Source: CAYUYV01 sp964522525
Lineage (GTDB): Bacteria; Pseudomonadota; Alphaproteobacteria; JAJFIK01
DNA length: 64,000 bases
Direction: 5' to 3'
Assembly: GCA_964522525.1 (NCBI GenBank)
Contig: CAZFWG010000002.1
Coordinates: forward strand, 1 to 64,000
Shown in pieces: positions 36,733 to 45,818 of the stretch. Every line of letters starts with the position of its first letter. Positions within the stretch are counted from its first letter, which is position 1. Both the position numbers and the translations under genes were made by a program. Below the pieces are notes generated by a model, which worked only from the letters and a program-made list of their open reading frames with translations, made no database searches and was not told where the DNA came from.

Positions 36733-38022
36733 CTAAAGGTCGGTCTCGGGCGCGCCGTCGGATGCCTCGCCGGAGACTGCGACAAAGGCCGCCAGAATAT
36801 CCCGGAAGACGGAGGCGAACCGGAAGAAAGGATCCGTGCGGATATTGATGCTGAGCGCGATGGCCATATCGTGCTCCGGCACGACCATGAGCCAGCATTG
36901 GGCCCCCTTGGACACGCCGCCATGATTGAGATTCACGATCTCGCCCACCCCCTCGACACGCACCGTCTTGCGACGCCAGCCCACCGCATAGTCCTGCTCA
37001 TTGACCTCACCATTGGCAAGGCGCACCGGTGTCCAGAAATCCTCTCTGGTTTCAGGCCTCACGAACGCATCATCAAGCCAGGCCCCGCCGATCATCACCA
37101 GATCCGACGGTGTCGACAAAAGCCCGCCGCCCGCCAGCCGATGGCTCAGATCGACCTTGCGCCAGGGTTTGAAACGATCCTCTTTGCGTTGATAGAACTG
37201 GGCCGTTCTGTCGCGCAGATCCGCGCGCTCGCCGGGTTCCGTGTGGCTTAAGTCCAAGGGGCTCAGGACCCGCCCCTCAAGGAGGGCCGCGTAAGGGACC
37301 CCGGCCGCCGCCTGCATCGCGGCACTGAGCAGCACGGTATCATAGGTCGAATAGTGAAAATCCGTCCCCGGCTCAAACAGCAGGGGCGCGCCGTCGAACA
37401 CCTCAAGGGACTGCGCCACATCATCGTAGTGGTCCCGCAAGGCCAGGCTGTGATAAAGGCCCCAGCCGTCTTCATTCTCTTTGTACCCCACAATCCCCGC
37501 CGTGTGGGATGCGAGTTGCCGAGGGGTCAGGGCGTCCCAAGCCGGGTTCGGCCAGGTCTCCCGGTAGCGGGACAAGGGCGCGTCCAGCTCCATAACGCCG
37601 GCATCGACAAGCCGGGCGAGAATCGTGGCGGTCACCGCCTTCGACGTCGAGCCGATGCGGAACAGGGTCTGCGTGGAGACCGCCCGGCCCGCTTCGATAT
37701 CCGCCCAGCCTTGAGCCGCGGCCCAGACAAGGCGCCCCTCGACCGCGACCGCCGCCGAAAGGGCCGGCGCCAGGATCTCGGCGCGTTTGGCGGCCAAGGC
37801 CTGCTCGGCCCGGGCTGCGGCATCGGCATAGGCGGGATCGCGCAGATCCCGGTCGATGGGGGCTTCCGCCGGCAACGCGGTCCAGCCAAAGGGCAGCCGC
37901 CAAGCCTCGTTATTCTGGGAATACCAGCCGTAGAGGGGCCACGCCGTCCAAAGGGCGGCCGCGAGAACACCCAAGACGCCCATCCACAGGACGCGCTTGA
38001 GAACAGAACGAAAACCGGACAC
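36733..38022 (-). CDS. Serine hydrolase of the class C beta-lactamase / esterase family
   Basis: 429-residue protein with one N-terminal TM anchor (LKRVLWMGVLGVLAAALWTAWPLYGWY). The catalytic domain has S125-T-S-K128 (RIGSTSKAVTA), a Tyr motif Y-S-T (HYSTYDTVLLSAAM) and a C-terminal HGG (LNHGGVSKGAQ). This set is typical of the penicillin-binding-protein-like esterases and D-aminopeptidases. It probably faces the periplasm. The GTG at 38022 is preferred since GGGAGGG lies about 7 bases upstream; an upstream frame to 38124 overlaps the divergent promoter. The substrate is unknown. Confidence 0.85.
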   Translation of the reverse strand: MSGFRSVLKRVLWMGVLGVLAAALWTAWPLYGWYSQNNEAWRLPFGWTALPAEAPIDRDLRDPAYADAAARAEQALAAKRAEILAPALSAAVAVEGRLVWAAAQGWADIEAGRAVSTQTLFRIGSTSKAVTATILARLVDAGVMELDAPLSRYRETWPNPAWDALTPRQLASHTAGIVGYKENEDGWGLYHSLALRDHYDDVAQSLEVFDGAPLLFEPGTDFHYSTYDTVLLSAAMQAAAGVPYAALLEGRVLSPLDLSHTEPGERADLRDRTAQFYQRKEDRFKPWRKVDLSHRLAGGGLLSTPSDLVMIGGAWLDDAFVRPETREDFWTPVRLANGEVNEQDYAVGWRRKTVRVEGVGEIVNLNHGGVSKGAQCWLMVVPEHDMAIALSINIRTDPFFRFASVFRDILAAFVAVSGEASDGAPETDL

Positions 38023-38141
38023 GGGGTTCCCTCCCTTCGAGACGGACTGGCCTATGAAACAGACGGGCCTTTGAAACGCACTGGTTCCGTCGGCCGCCCA
38101 TGGTAGGCTTGGGGCCAGCAACAATGCCAGGGGAGACCAAC

Positions 38142-40781
38142 ATGGAACGGCGTTCGATCACCAGGATCTTGGCTTTGACAATTTTCGCCCTTGTGGCGTT
38201 TCCAGGCGCGGGCCAAGCCGAACCGATCGATTACTACCGCCTGTCCGATACGGTGTATGACCCAGCCATCCCGACACCGGATGCCTTTCTGGGCCATGGC
38301 CTGGGCGACAAGCCCGTCCGCTATCAGGCCATGGTCGCCTATCTGCGGCAGATTGCCGAGCTGTCGCCCCGGATCACGGCGGAGACGATCGGCACCAGCC
38401 ATGAGGGCCGGCCCATCCTGTTGATGACGGCCTCATCGGCCGAGAACCAGGCCCGCATCGAGGAGATCCGCACCGACCATCTGCGCGATCCCGGCAATCC
38501 GGATCTGCCGGTCGTCACCTGGATCAATTACGGCGTGCACGGTGCGGAATCCGCCAGCATGGATGCGCTGATCCCGACCATCTATCATTTGGCGGCGGCC
38601 CAGGGCGCGGAGATCGATGCCCTGCTCGACGGCTCTGTCATCCTGGCCGTCGGCGTCTTGAACCCGGACGGTCATGTCCGCAGAATCGACCATGTGGAGA
38701 AATTCTCCGGCCGCGTCCCGGTCGTCAATCCCGATCACGTGCAGCACCAGCTCTGGATCGAGGCGCGGACAAATCACTACTGGCTCGACCTGAACCGGCA
38801 ATGGCTCCTTGTCACGCAGCCTGAGTCCCAGGCCTGGACCAGCGCCTGGCACCGCTGGAAAGCCCATGTGTCGGGGGACTATCATGAGATGGGCACGAAC
38901 GCGACCTACTACTTCCATCCTGGGACGCCGAGCCGCTTCAACCCGATCATCCCGGACCGTTCCCGCGAAATCCTCCAGGACATCGCGGGCTACCATGTGC
39001 GCTTCATGGACAGCGAGGCGAAGCTCTTTTTCACCGAAGAACTGTTCGACAATTTCTATATCGGCAAGGGCTCGACCTATCCCCATGTCAATGGCTCGAT
39101 CGGCTTCCTGTATGAAACGGGGGCGGCCCGAGGCGGCCGGATCGAGAGCGTGAACGGGGAACGGACCTATGCGGATAATATCCGCACCCATTTCCGCACA
39201 AGCCTGACCACCATGGAAGGGGCCTTGGGCGAAAAAGCCCAGGTCAAGGCCTATCGCCGGGAATTCCTGGCCAGCGCAAGGCGGGCAGCCCGGGCGGACA
39301 ACATCCGGGGCTGGGTTGTCGACGCTCCCGGCGATCCGGTGCGCCTCCATAAGTTCAAGACCCTCCTCACCCTCCACGACATCCAGGCCCATGCCCTGAG
39401 CCGCAGCCTATCCATCCGCACCCAGACCTATCAGGCGGGCGAAGCGCTTGTGATCCCCATGGATCAGCCCCAATACCGCCTGATCAAAGGGATCATGGAA
39501 CGGGTTACGGAATTCGAGGACCCGGTCTTTTACGATGTTTCCGGATGGACCCTGCCCCTCGCCTATGGGCTGCGCCACGAACCGCTGACCCGTGGCCTTT
39601 ATGACGATGCCCTGCTGGGTGCCGCCATCGCCGACATCCCGGAACCGCGCCCGGCGGCGCCGCCTCGGGCCGCCTATGGCTACATGTTCGACTGGGCCCA
39701 TTTCAACGCGCCGCGCGCCCTTTATCGTCTCCTGGACAAGGAGCTGATCGTCCGGGCTGCTTTCGCGCCGGTGAAAGTGGAAACGACAGAGGGCACCGTC
39801 GCCTTCGGACGCGGATCGATTTTCGTTCCCTTCGAGCGCCAGAAACTGTCTCGGGAAGAAATCCACACCCTGGTCTCGACATTCGGCGATCTGGACGGCC
39901 TTCCGGTCTATGCCGTCACAAGCGGCTTGAGCCCTGAGCCGGGGAAAGACCTGGGCGCCCCCCGATCCTTCCGACCACTGAAAAAGCCCGAGGTCCTGCT
40001 TCTGTTCACGGAGGGCCCCGGCAGCGGGAGTTCGCTCAGCCGGTATGATGTGGGCGAGGTCTGGCACCTGCTCGACCACCGGATGGAAATCCCCGTCGCC
40101 ATGCGCACGGTCCGCAGCATCCAGGGCGTGGATTGGTCCCGCTATACCCATGTCATCCTGGCGGGGGGCCGGGTCAGCCTGCCGGAAAACGTGGAAGCGC
40201 GCATGAAACAATGGATCCGCGAACAGGGCGGCGTCCTGATCGCGGCACGCGGCACGGCCAAGACCGTCCAGGAAAGCTTCCTTCAGTCCTCATCCGATGA
40301 TGCGCCGCCACCGGACGACGCGAAGACGTCCGACAGCGAGGAAACGGACGGGACCGATACCACCGATCGCCACGATTATGGCGAACTGGACAAACGCAAT
40401 GCGGAACATGTGATCGGCGGCGCGATTTTCGAAGGCGATCTGGACATCACCCATCCCATGGGCTTCGGCTACCGGGACCGGCGCATCGCCAGCCACCGCA
40501 ACACGACCCTGGTGCTCGACGCACCGGACAATCCGGTGGCGACAGTCGTGCGTTACACGGACAGCCCGCTCCTCACGGGCTACGCCTCGCAAAAACGCAT
40601 CGACGAGATCAAGGGCACACCGATGATGATTGCCGAGCGAATGGGCGCCGGCGCCGTGGTCTTGATCACCGACAATCTCAATTTCCGCGGTACGTTCCTG
40701 GGCACCTCGAAACTGTTCCTGAACACGCTGTTCTTCTCCCATCTGGTCGACACGCCCAGAAGCGACGCCATGGATCAATGA
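38142..40781 (+). CDS. M14-family zinc carboxypeptidase, secreted
   Basis: 879-residue exported protein with a signal peptide (MERRSITRILALTIFALVAFPGAGQA). The peptidase M14 domain has zinc ligands H133 and E136 (NYGVHGAESASMD) and H248 (DYHEMGTNATYYFHP). The substrate-binding Asn-Arg is in DLNRQWLL, and DGHVRRIDH also fits. The C-terminal half (400-879) carries extra domains, including a GATase-like fold (ILAGGRVSLPENVEARMKQWIREQGG) and an acidic Asp/Glu/Thr-rich linker near 730-755. Proteins of this layout degrade peptides in the periplasm. AGGGGAG lies before ATG 38142. Confidence 0.9.
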   Translation: MERRSITRILALTIFALVAFPGAGQAEPIDYYRLSDTVYDPAIPTPDAFLGHGLGDKPVRYQAMVAYLRQIAELSPRITAETIGTSHEGRPILLMTASSAENQARIEEIRTDHLRDPGNPDLPVVTWINYGVHGAESASMDALIPTIYHLAAAQGAEIDALLDGSVILAVGVLNPDGHVRRIDHVEKFSGRVPVVNPDHVQHQLWIEARTNHYWLDLNRQWLLVTQPESQAWTSAWHRWKAHVSGDYHEMGTNATYYFHPGTPSRFNPIIPDRSREILQDIAGYHVRFMDSEAKLFFTEELFDNFYIGKGSTYPHVNGSIGFLYETGAARGGRIESVNGERTYADNIRTHFRTSLTTMEGALGEKAQVKAYRREFLASARRAARADNIRGWVVDAPGDPVRLHKFKTLLTLHDIQAHALSRSLSIRTQTYQAGEALVIPMDQPQYRLIKGIMERVTEFEDPVFYDVSGWTLPLAYGLRHEPLTRGLYDDALLGAAIADIPEPRPAAPPRAAYGYMFDWAHFNAPRALYRLLDKELIVRAAFAPVKVETTEGTVAFGRGSIFVPFERQKLSREEIHTLVSTFGDLDGLPVYAVTSGLSPEPGKDLGAPRSFRPLKKPEVLLLFTEGPGSGSSLSRYDVGEVWHLLDHRMEIPVAMRTVRSIQGVDWSRYTHVILAGGRVSLPENVEARMKQWIREQGGVLIAARGTAKTVQESFLQSSSDDAPPPDDAKTSDSEETDGTDTTDRHDYGELDKRNAEHVIGGAIFEGDLDITHPMGFGYRDRRIASHRNTTLVLDAPDNPVATVVRYTDSPLLTGYASQKRIDEIKGTPMMIAERMGAGAVVLITDNLNFRGTFLGTSKLFLNTLFFSHLVDTPRSDAMDQ

Positions 40782-41000
40782 CCCTGCCCCGCCATGGCAG
40801 ATAAGAGGTTGAAGGCGGGGTCAACAGGGTGGATAAAGACGACCCCGTTTCACAGCCTTGGGGCCAGCACCTCGGGGCCAGCGCCCTGGATCAGAACCCG
40901 GGGCCAGAATCCGGGGATTGACGCAACTGGATGGGTTGGAGACACGCGGCCGCCTCCCCGTCCTGTTCTCCTCGATATGCCCATGATCGGACAAAACCCC

Positions 41001-41636
41001 ATGAGATCCTTGATCCTGTTCCTTGCCCTGACCATCGCCCCGGCAGCGGTCGGCGCCCAGCCCACCGAAGCCGTCAGTACCGAAAAGGGATTGGAGCGGC
41101 TTCTCGGGCTCAATGATCGCCAGGCCGAAGGACCGTCAAATCTCGGCGAGTGCCAAAAGGCCTGTGAAGAGGACGAGAGCTGCCGCTCCTTTACCTATAT
41201 CAAGCCTAAGAAAGCGGACGGCAAAGGCCAGTGCTGGGTGCGGGACACCGTCACGCCGGGATGGTCGGCCTCCTGCTGCGTGTCCGGCGTCCGGACAGAT
41301 GCGATCCCCGCGCAGGCCCGGATCTTCGAGGACATCGCCATGGGCCCGTCCTCCGAAGACGGAACGACGGCCCAAGGTGCCTCGAAAACGGTGGGCCTTG
41401 ATCTGTGCCTGGAAAACGGCCTCGTCTGTGGCTGGCCCACGGCCCATGCCTATTGCAAGGATCAGGGCCTGGGTGCCGCCCTGGACTACACGGTGAAGCG
41501 CCAGGCACCGCCGACACTCCCTCTTGACGGCGGCGGCCGTTGCACGGGCGTCTTCTGCCACCGGATCAAGAGCATCACCTGTGCGCCTGGGGAGGAAGAC
41601 GATGACACGGATCAATCCGGAACGGATGGCGGCTGA
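41001..41636 (+). CDS. Secreted PAN/Apple-domain protein
   Basis: 211-residue exported protein. A signal peptide (MRSLILFLALTIAPAAVGA) precedes one PAN/Apple-like domain (residues about 48-100) with the pattern ECQKACEEDESCRSFTY and GQCWVRDTVTPGWSASCC. A C-terminal Cys-rich region (GLDLCLENGLVCGW, YCKDQG, RCTGVFCHRIKSITC) looks disulfide-bonded. PAN domains bind proteins or glycans. The start is uncertain; ATG 40977 and ATG 40983 are also in frame, but 41001 gives a clean signal. Its 3' end overlaps the next gene by 35 bases. Confidence 0.72.
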   Translation: MRSLILFLALTIAPAAVGAQPTEAVSTEKGLERLLGLNDRQAEGPSNLGECQKACEEDESCRSFTYIKPKKADGKGQCWVRDTVTPGWSASCCVSGVRTDAIPAQARIFEDIAMGPSSEDGTTAQGASKTVGLDLCLENGLVCGWPTAHAYCKDQGLGAALDYTVKRQAPPTLPLDGGGRCTGVFCHRIKSITCAPGEEDDDTDQSGTDGG

Positions 41637-42102
41637 AATCGACGGGGACTTCGTCGTTTTTCTCATCGGGATGCGGATCAACAAGCCCTGGAAAGTCTGG
41701 AAATGGCTGCCCGTGGCCCGGGCGATGCCCCGGATGCTGATTGAACTGGCCCAGCAGCCGGATCTCGGTCTGCTCCATGCCCGAACCCATTTCGGGTTTC
41801 CGAACATTTTCCTGGTTCAATATTGGCGCAGCTTCGATCACCTGGAAGCCTATGCCCGCGCCTCGGATCACGCCCATCTGCCGGCCTGGCAGGCCTTCAC
41901 GAAGGCCATTTCAGGCACCGACGACGTGGGCATCTGGCATGAGACCTATCTCATCGCCGATGGTGCTTATGAGACGGTCTATGCCGGCATGCCGCCCTTC
42001 GGTCTCGGCCAGGCCGGCCGGCTCGTGCCGGCGACCGGCCACAAGGCGAGTGCGCGCGAACGGATCCGCAAGGCCGGAACCGACGCGAGCGCCTCACCCT
42101 GA
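41602..42102 (+). CDS. DUF4188 protein (Af470-like monooxygenase family)
   Basis: 166-residue protein matching the DUF4188 pattern: DFVVFLIGMRINKPWKVWKWLPVARAMPRM, then QYWRSFDHLEAYARASDHAHLPAW, GIWHETYLI and YETVYAGMPPFGLG. The fold is expected to be a dimeric ferredoxin-like (ABM) one; the family includes a fungal terpenoid monooxygenase-like protein, but bacterial members have no known substrate. ATG 41602 with GGGGAGGA upstream is favoured, and the gene starts inside the end of the PAN-domain gene, so the two are likely cotranscribed and coupled. Confidence 0.85.
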   Translation: MTRINPERMAAEIDGDFVVFLIGMRINKPWKVWKWLPVARAMPRMLIELAQQPDLGLLHARTHFGFPNIFLVQYWRSFDHLEAYARASDHAHLPAWQAFTKAISGTDDVGIWHETYLIADGAYETVYAGMPPFGLGQAGRLVPATGHKASARERIRKAGTDASASP

Positions 42103-42117
42103 CCGTCCGAAACCGAT

Positions 42118-42567
42118 TTATTGGCGCACGAAGGCCTTGCCGACGATCTTCCACTGGCCATTGACCTTGGCGAGCGTCAGGGCGTCATAGAAGCGGTCCG
42201 TATACCGAAACAGGACAACGGCCAGGCGACCGTCCACCATTTCCATTTCGATGATCTCACCGTCACGCTCCGTGCCCGGCGGATCTTCACGGGAGGCCCA
42301 GTCCGCCAGGATCTCGCCCATGTCTTTCCAGGAGCGCAGGCTCTCGGTGCCGTCGTCCTGTTTCATCACGCCCACCATGGTGGCGTGCTCCGCGGCGAAC
42401 GCCCGATTGAGACGCTCGCTGCTCGCCTCACCTTGCCCATGGAAATAGTCCATGACCCGTGCCTTGATGGCCTCCCGGTCCGCCGCTTCATCCGCATGGG
42501 CACCGGTCGTTGCCATCATCACAAACGCCAACGCCGCGAAAAATCTGACAGATTGACCGCCGATCAT
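42118..42567 (-). CDS. Exported NTF2/SnoaL-like protein
   Basis: 149-residue protein with a signal peptide (MIGGQSVRFFAALAFVMMATTGAHA). The mature part is a cone-shaped NTF2-like fold (DREAIKARVMDYFHGQGEASSERLNRAFAAEHATMVG to GQWKIVGKAFVRQ), as in the lumazine-binding or DUF4440 group. Function cannot be stated. GGAGG lies 8 bases before ATG 42567. It is convergent with the DUF4188 gene. Confidence 0.78.
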   Translation of the reverse strand: MIGGQSVRFFAALAFVMMATTGAHADEAADREAIKARVMDYFHGQGEASSERLNRAFAAEHATMVGVMKQDDGTESLRSWKDMGEILADWASREDPPGTERDGEIIEMEMVDGRLAVVLFRYTDRFYDALTLAKVNGQWKIVGKAFVRQ

Positions 42568-42801
42568 CTTCTTTTCCTCCCCAATTTCGAGATGCGGGCT
42601 CACCGTTTGCCATGATCATGGCCACATTCGGGCGCGGGCACCGCGAGGACCGGCGGAGGCAAACCATTCGCAAGGGAACGGCTCCGCTTCAAAAATCGGA
42701 CGGAGGGGATGGGCCCGCTTCCCGCCTCTCCCCCCTCATAGGCAAAGGAAGGCCGGACCCTCCTTGAAAAGACAGGCCTTTTCACGGTTTTGATGTGTGA
42801 T

Positions 42802-42831
42802 TTGAGCACTCGCCTTCGCGTACGGTATGCT
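42802..42831 (+). promoter_or_regulatory. Likely sigma-70-type promoter of the dodecin gene
   Basis: TTGAGC at 42802-42807 and TATGCT at 42826-42831 are separated by 18 bases. They lie 40 bases before the dodecin start, and the ribosome site AAGAGGAG follows at 42854-42861. Confidence 0.55.
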
Positions 42832-42870
42832 TGCCGGACTAACCAACAACGATAAGAGGAGACGCCAAAG

Positions 42871-43077
42871 ATGAGCGTGTACAAAGTCATCGAACTGATC
42901 GGTACGAGCGCGACCAGCTGGGAGGAAGCGGCGAAATCCGCGATTGCCCAGGCCGGCCAGTCCTTGCGGGACCTCCGGGTGGCGGAAGTGACGGAAATGG
43001 ACGTAGCCCTGACGGCCGATGGTGAGATCGAAGCGTTCCGGACCAAGGTCAAGGTCAGCTTCAAGCATGAAGGCTGA
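42871..43077 (+). CDS. Dodecin (small flavin-binding protein)
   Basis: 68-residue protein with the dodecin fold: MSVYKVIELIGTSATSWEEAAKSAIAQAGQSLRDLRVAEV then DGEIEAFRTKVKVSF. Dodecins form hollow dodecamers that bind FMN or riboflavin dimers and buffer free flavin. Length and motifs are normal. It is a single-gene unit with its own promoter, ending at the hairpin 43121-43153. Confidence 0.95.
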   Translation: MSVYKVIELIGTSATSWEEAAKSAIAQAGQSLRDLRVAEVTEMDVALTADGEIEAFRTKVKVSFKHEG

Positions 43078-43120
43078 CGACCGGCCCTGAGGGTTTTCCA
43101 GGCAAGATCACGGTGATCCT

Positions 43121-43153
43121 ATAATGCGGGGCCGTAAGCGGACCCCGCATTAT
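43121..43153. terminator. Inverted repeat between dodecin and pntB
   Basis: A perfect 11-bp stem, ataatgcgggg (43121-43131) and ccccgcattat (43143-43153), with an 11-base loop between convergent genes. There is no T run, but the position fits a bidirectional terminator. Confidence 0.65.
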
Positions 43154-43195
43154 CCAGATGCGTCGCTTCTGTGCGGGGGGCGATGTCGCCCGCGA

Positions 43196-44602
43196 TCAAT
43201 CCGTGTCCTTGAACTCACCAACAAGGGTGGTCAGGGTGGATTTGGCGTCGCCGAAAATCATATAGCTGTTGGGCTTGTAGAAGAGCCCGTTCTCGACACC
43301 GGAAAAGCCCGGGTTCATCGATCTTTTCAGGACAAAGACAGTTTTCGCCCCGGCGGCATCGATGATCGGCATGCCGTAAAGGGGGCTGCCCTTGTCTTCC
43401 TTGGCGGCCGGATTGACCACGTCATTGGCGCCGATCACGATGGCCACATCAATGGTGTCCATGGTCGGGTTGACGTCGCCGGGTTCCACCAATTGTTCGT
43501 ATGGCACACTGGCTTCCGCCAACAGAACATTCATGTGGCCCGGCATCCGTCCCGCCACGGGATGGATCACATAACGCACCTCGGCGCCGTTATGTTCCAG
43601 AAGATCCGCCAATTCCTTGACCGCGTGCTGGGCTTGGGCGACCGCCATGCCGTAGCCGGGAATGAAAACGATGTTGCGGGCCGCTTCGAGCACATAATAG
43701 GCGTCATTGACGCTCATGGGCTTGACCTCGCCCTCGATCTCCACCGCGCCGGAGCTGGCGACGGGGGTGCCGAGGCCGCCAAACAGCACATTGGGCAGAG
43801 ACCTGTTCATGGCCTTGCACATGATCCGTGTCAGGATCAAGCCGCTGGCACCGACCAGGGCCCCGGTCACCACGAGGACGGTATTGGCGAGCGCGAAGCC
43901 TGCCATGCTGGCCGCGACGCCCGAATAGGAATTGAGGAGCGAGACCACGATCGGCATGTCTGCCCCGCCGATGCGCACCACCGCCAGGACACCCAAAATG
44001 AGCGACAGGGCCGACAACACCAGCAGGATCGACAGCTGCATGTCGGGCATGAAGGTGAAGCCCAAGACCAGGACAAGGGAGACGGCGAGCAGTCCCGCAC
44101 TCGTCAAAAGCTGCAGCGGGAAGATAATGGGCCGCCCCGGCAGACGCTCCGCGAGCTTGCCGAAGGCGATCAGACTGCCCGTGAAGGAAATGCCGCCAAT
44201 CAAGACCGCCAGGCCGATCGCCAAGGCGACAATCGGCGAAGCGGCTCCCGAGCGCAGGAATTCCGCGACCCCGACCAGCAGGCTCGCCGCCCCGCCAAGG
44301 CCGTTGAACAGGGCCACCAGTTCGGGCATGGAGGTCATGCGCACGCTATAGGCCAAGGCCACGCCAATCCCGGTGCCGACCACGATGCCGATGGCGATCC
44401 ACTCGAATTGCAGGCCGCCCACGGCGAGCGTGGTGACCACGGCCACCAACATGCCGAGCGCCGACACCCCATTGCCGAGGCGCGCCGTTTCCCTGTTGCC
44501 CAGGAGTTTCAGGCCAAAGATGAACAGGAGCGTCGCCGCAATATAGGCGCCGTCGACAAAAGTCAGGGTCAGGACGCTATCGCTTGTCATGTCAGGGGTC
44601 AT
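43196..44602 (-). CDS. pntB: NAD(P) transhydrogenase beta subunit
   Basis: 468-residue inner-membrane subunit with about nine TM segments (residues 10-260) and a C-terminal NADP(H)-binding Rossmann-like domain. FIPGYGMAVAQAQHAVKELAD and HPVAGRMPGHMNVLLAEASVPY are typical dIII motifs, and VVIGANDVVNPAA is the NADP-binding loop. It drives proton-coupled hydride transfer from NADH to NADP+. The ATG overlaps the pntAb stop by one base (TGATG). The first subunit, pntAa, is not adjacent. Confidence 0.96.
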   Translation of the reverse strand: MTPDMTSDSVLTLTFVDGAYIAATLLFIFGLKLLGNRETARLGNGVSALGMLVAVVTTLAVGGLQFEWIAIGIVVGTGIGVALAYSVRMTSMPELVALFNGLGGAASLLVGVAEFLRSGAASPIVALAIGLAVLIGGISFTGSLIAFGKLAERLPGRPIIFPLQLLTSAGLLAVSLVLVLGFTFMPDMQLSILLVLSALSLILGVLAVVRIGGADMPIVVSLLNSYSGVAASMAGFALANTVLVVTGALVGASGLILTRIMCKAMNRSLPNVLFGGLGTPVASSGAVEIEGEVKPMSVNDAYYVLEAARNIVFIPGYGMAVAQAQHAVKELADLLEHNGAEVRYVIHPVAGRMPGHMNVLLAEASVPYEQLVEPGDVNPTMDTIDVAIVIGANDVVNPAAKEDKGSPLYGMPIIDAAGAKTVFVLKRSMNPGFSGVENGLFYKPNSYMIFGDAKSTLTTLVGEFKDTD

Positions 44603-44895
44603 CAGGCCGCACCATCCTTCTTACCGGCACCGCTCTGGCCCGTCTTGAACATGGCCAACATCCGGTCGGTCACCAGGTAACCGCCCACCACATTGACCGT
44701 TGCGCAGACGACCGCCGCGGTGCCGAGAACGACCGCCACGGTCCCTTCCGACCCGGCCGCGAGCAAGCCGCCGACAAGCGTGATGCCGGAAATGGCGTTG
44801 GAGCCCGACATGAGGGGCGTATGCAATTGACTGGGGATCCGGCGGATCAGCTCCACCCCCAAAAGCACAGCCAGAACGAAAATGAAAAACAGCAC
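44602..44895 (-). CDS. pntAb: NAD(P) transhydrogenase alpha subunit part 2
   Basis: 97-residue membrane protein of the alpha-2 type with three to four TM segments: LFFIFVLAVLLGVELIRRIP, then SGSNAISGITLVGGLLAAGS and VCATVNVVGGYLVTDRMLAMF. In split transhydrogenases (Rhodospirillum type) PntAa, PntAb and PntB are separate genes. Here PntAb has a GTG start (44895) with AAGGAGA upstream. The 148 bases upstream contain no part of PntAa, so the NAD-binding subunit must be elsewhere. Confidence 0.94.
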   Translation of the reverse strand: MLFFIFVLAVLLGVELIRRIPSQLHTPLMSGSNAISGITLVGGLLAAGSEGTVAVVLGTAAVVCATVNVVGGYLVTDRMLAMFKTGQSGAGKKDGAA

Positions 44896-45043
44896 GCCAG
44901 CTCTCCTTGTCCGATCGGCCTGATCGGCCGGGGTCGTTCTCTGGGGCCGTCAGCGACCAGGCGTCAGAGTCCCGCCCCTGATCGACGCATCGGTGGCCTA
45001 ACCTTCAGTAAAGGCGAAGTCGCCGGGCCCATGCAATGGGCGA

Positions 45044-45742
45044 TTAGGGACGCCGTCCCAAGGGAGGCGCGCGACGGGATCCCCCGGCGCCCTCTTCACC
45101 CTCCGGGCGGCGGCGCCCCAGCGCGCCGACATTGAAGTCCTGGTATTCCGGGACCCAGGCGGACGCCCGCGCCTGGGCCTCCTCCCAATCGGTCGCCGAC
45201 AGAGCCGCGTTCAGTTCGGCGAGCAGGGCCTCGGGCGGCTCATTGACCCCCTCGATGGCCGATTTCTGGGACAACAGATACCATTTCCCAGCCTCGATCG
45301 GATCGCGGGACACGCCGACCCCTTGCAGGGTCAAGGTGGCGAGCAGCTCCTGGGCTTGGCTTTCATTGGATTGCACGGCGAGCATCAACCAGCGGACCGC
45401 CTCCGCGTAGTCGGCCTGCGCCCCGGGCCCGTCCTTTTCGCTGCCCTGCTCCACAAGGCATTCCGCGAGATAGACCTGCGCCAGTTCCCAGCCACGGCCG
45501 ATCTTGGCCAGACGTTCAAAGGCCGGCAGCGCCGTGGCGCAATCGCCCTCCTCCTTGGCAGCAAGGGCGACCTGAAACGCGTCGGTGGCCGACAGCCGGC
45601 CCTTCGGCTCGGCGCCGCCGCCGCACCCCGCGAGCACCAGGGCGCCGGCGATCCCGGCCATGGTGCAAGCACGCTGCTGGATCGCGGCGCGCACGCCCCT
45701 GCTTTGGGGCCGCTCGTCGCCTCTTCCGGACCGATCAGACAT
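45044..45742 (-). CDS. Sel1-like repeat lipoprotein
   Basis: 232 residues. After a basic N-terminal stretch comes a lipoprotein signal (MAGIAGALVLAGC) with lipobox LAGC. The mature part has helical repeats of the Sel1/TPR type (AQADYAEAVRWLMLAVQSNESQAQELLATLTLQGVGVSRDPIEAGKWYLLS). The C-terminus is disordered, Gly/Arg/Glu-rich. ATG 45742 has GGGAGG 5 bases upstream; ATG codons nearer the signal may also serve. Sel1 proteins often bridge other proteins; the function here is unknown. It is 148 bases upstream of pntAb on the same strand. Confidence 0.72.
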   Translation of the reverse strand: MSDRSGRGDERPQSRGVRAAIQQRACTMAGIAGALVLAGCGGGAEPKGRLSATDAFQVALAAKEEGDCATALPAFERLAKIGRGWELAQVYLAECLVEQGSEKDGPGAQADYAEAVRWLMLAVQSNESQAQELLATLTLQGVGVSRDPIEAGKWYLLSQKSAIEGVNEPPEALLAELNAALSATDWEEAQARASAWVPEYQDFNVGALGRRRPEGEEGAGGSRRAPPLGRRP

Positions 45743-45818
45743 GGAACCTCCCAACCCGGCGGCCCCACGCCGCCCAACGACTTTCGTCATAACTTAAACC
45801 GATCCAGGCCGCGAACCA

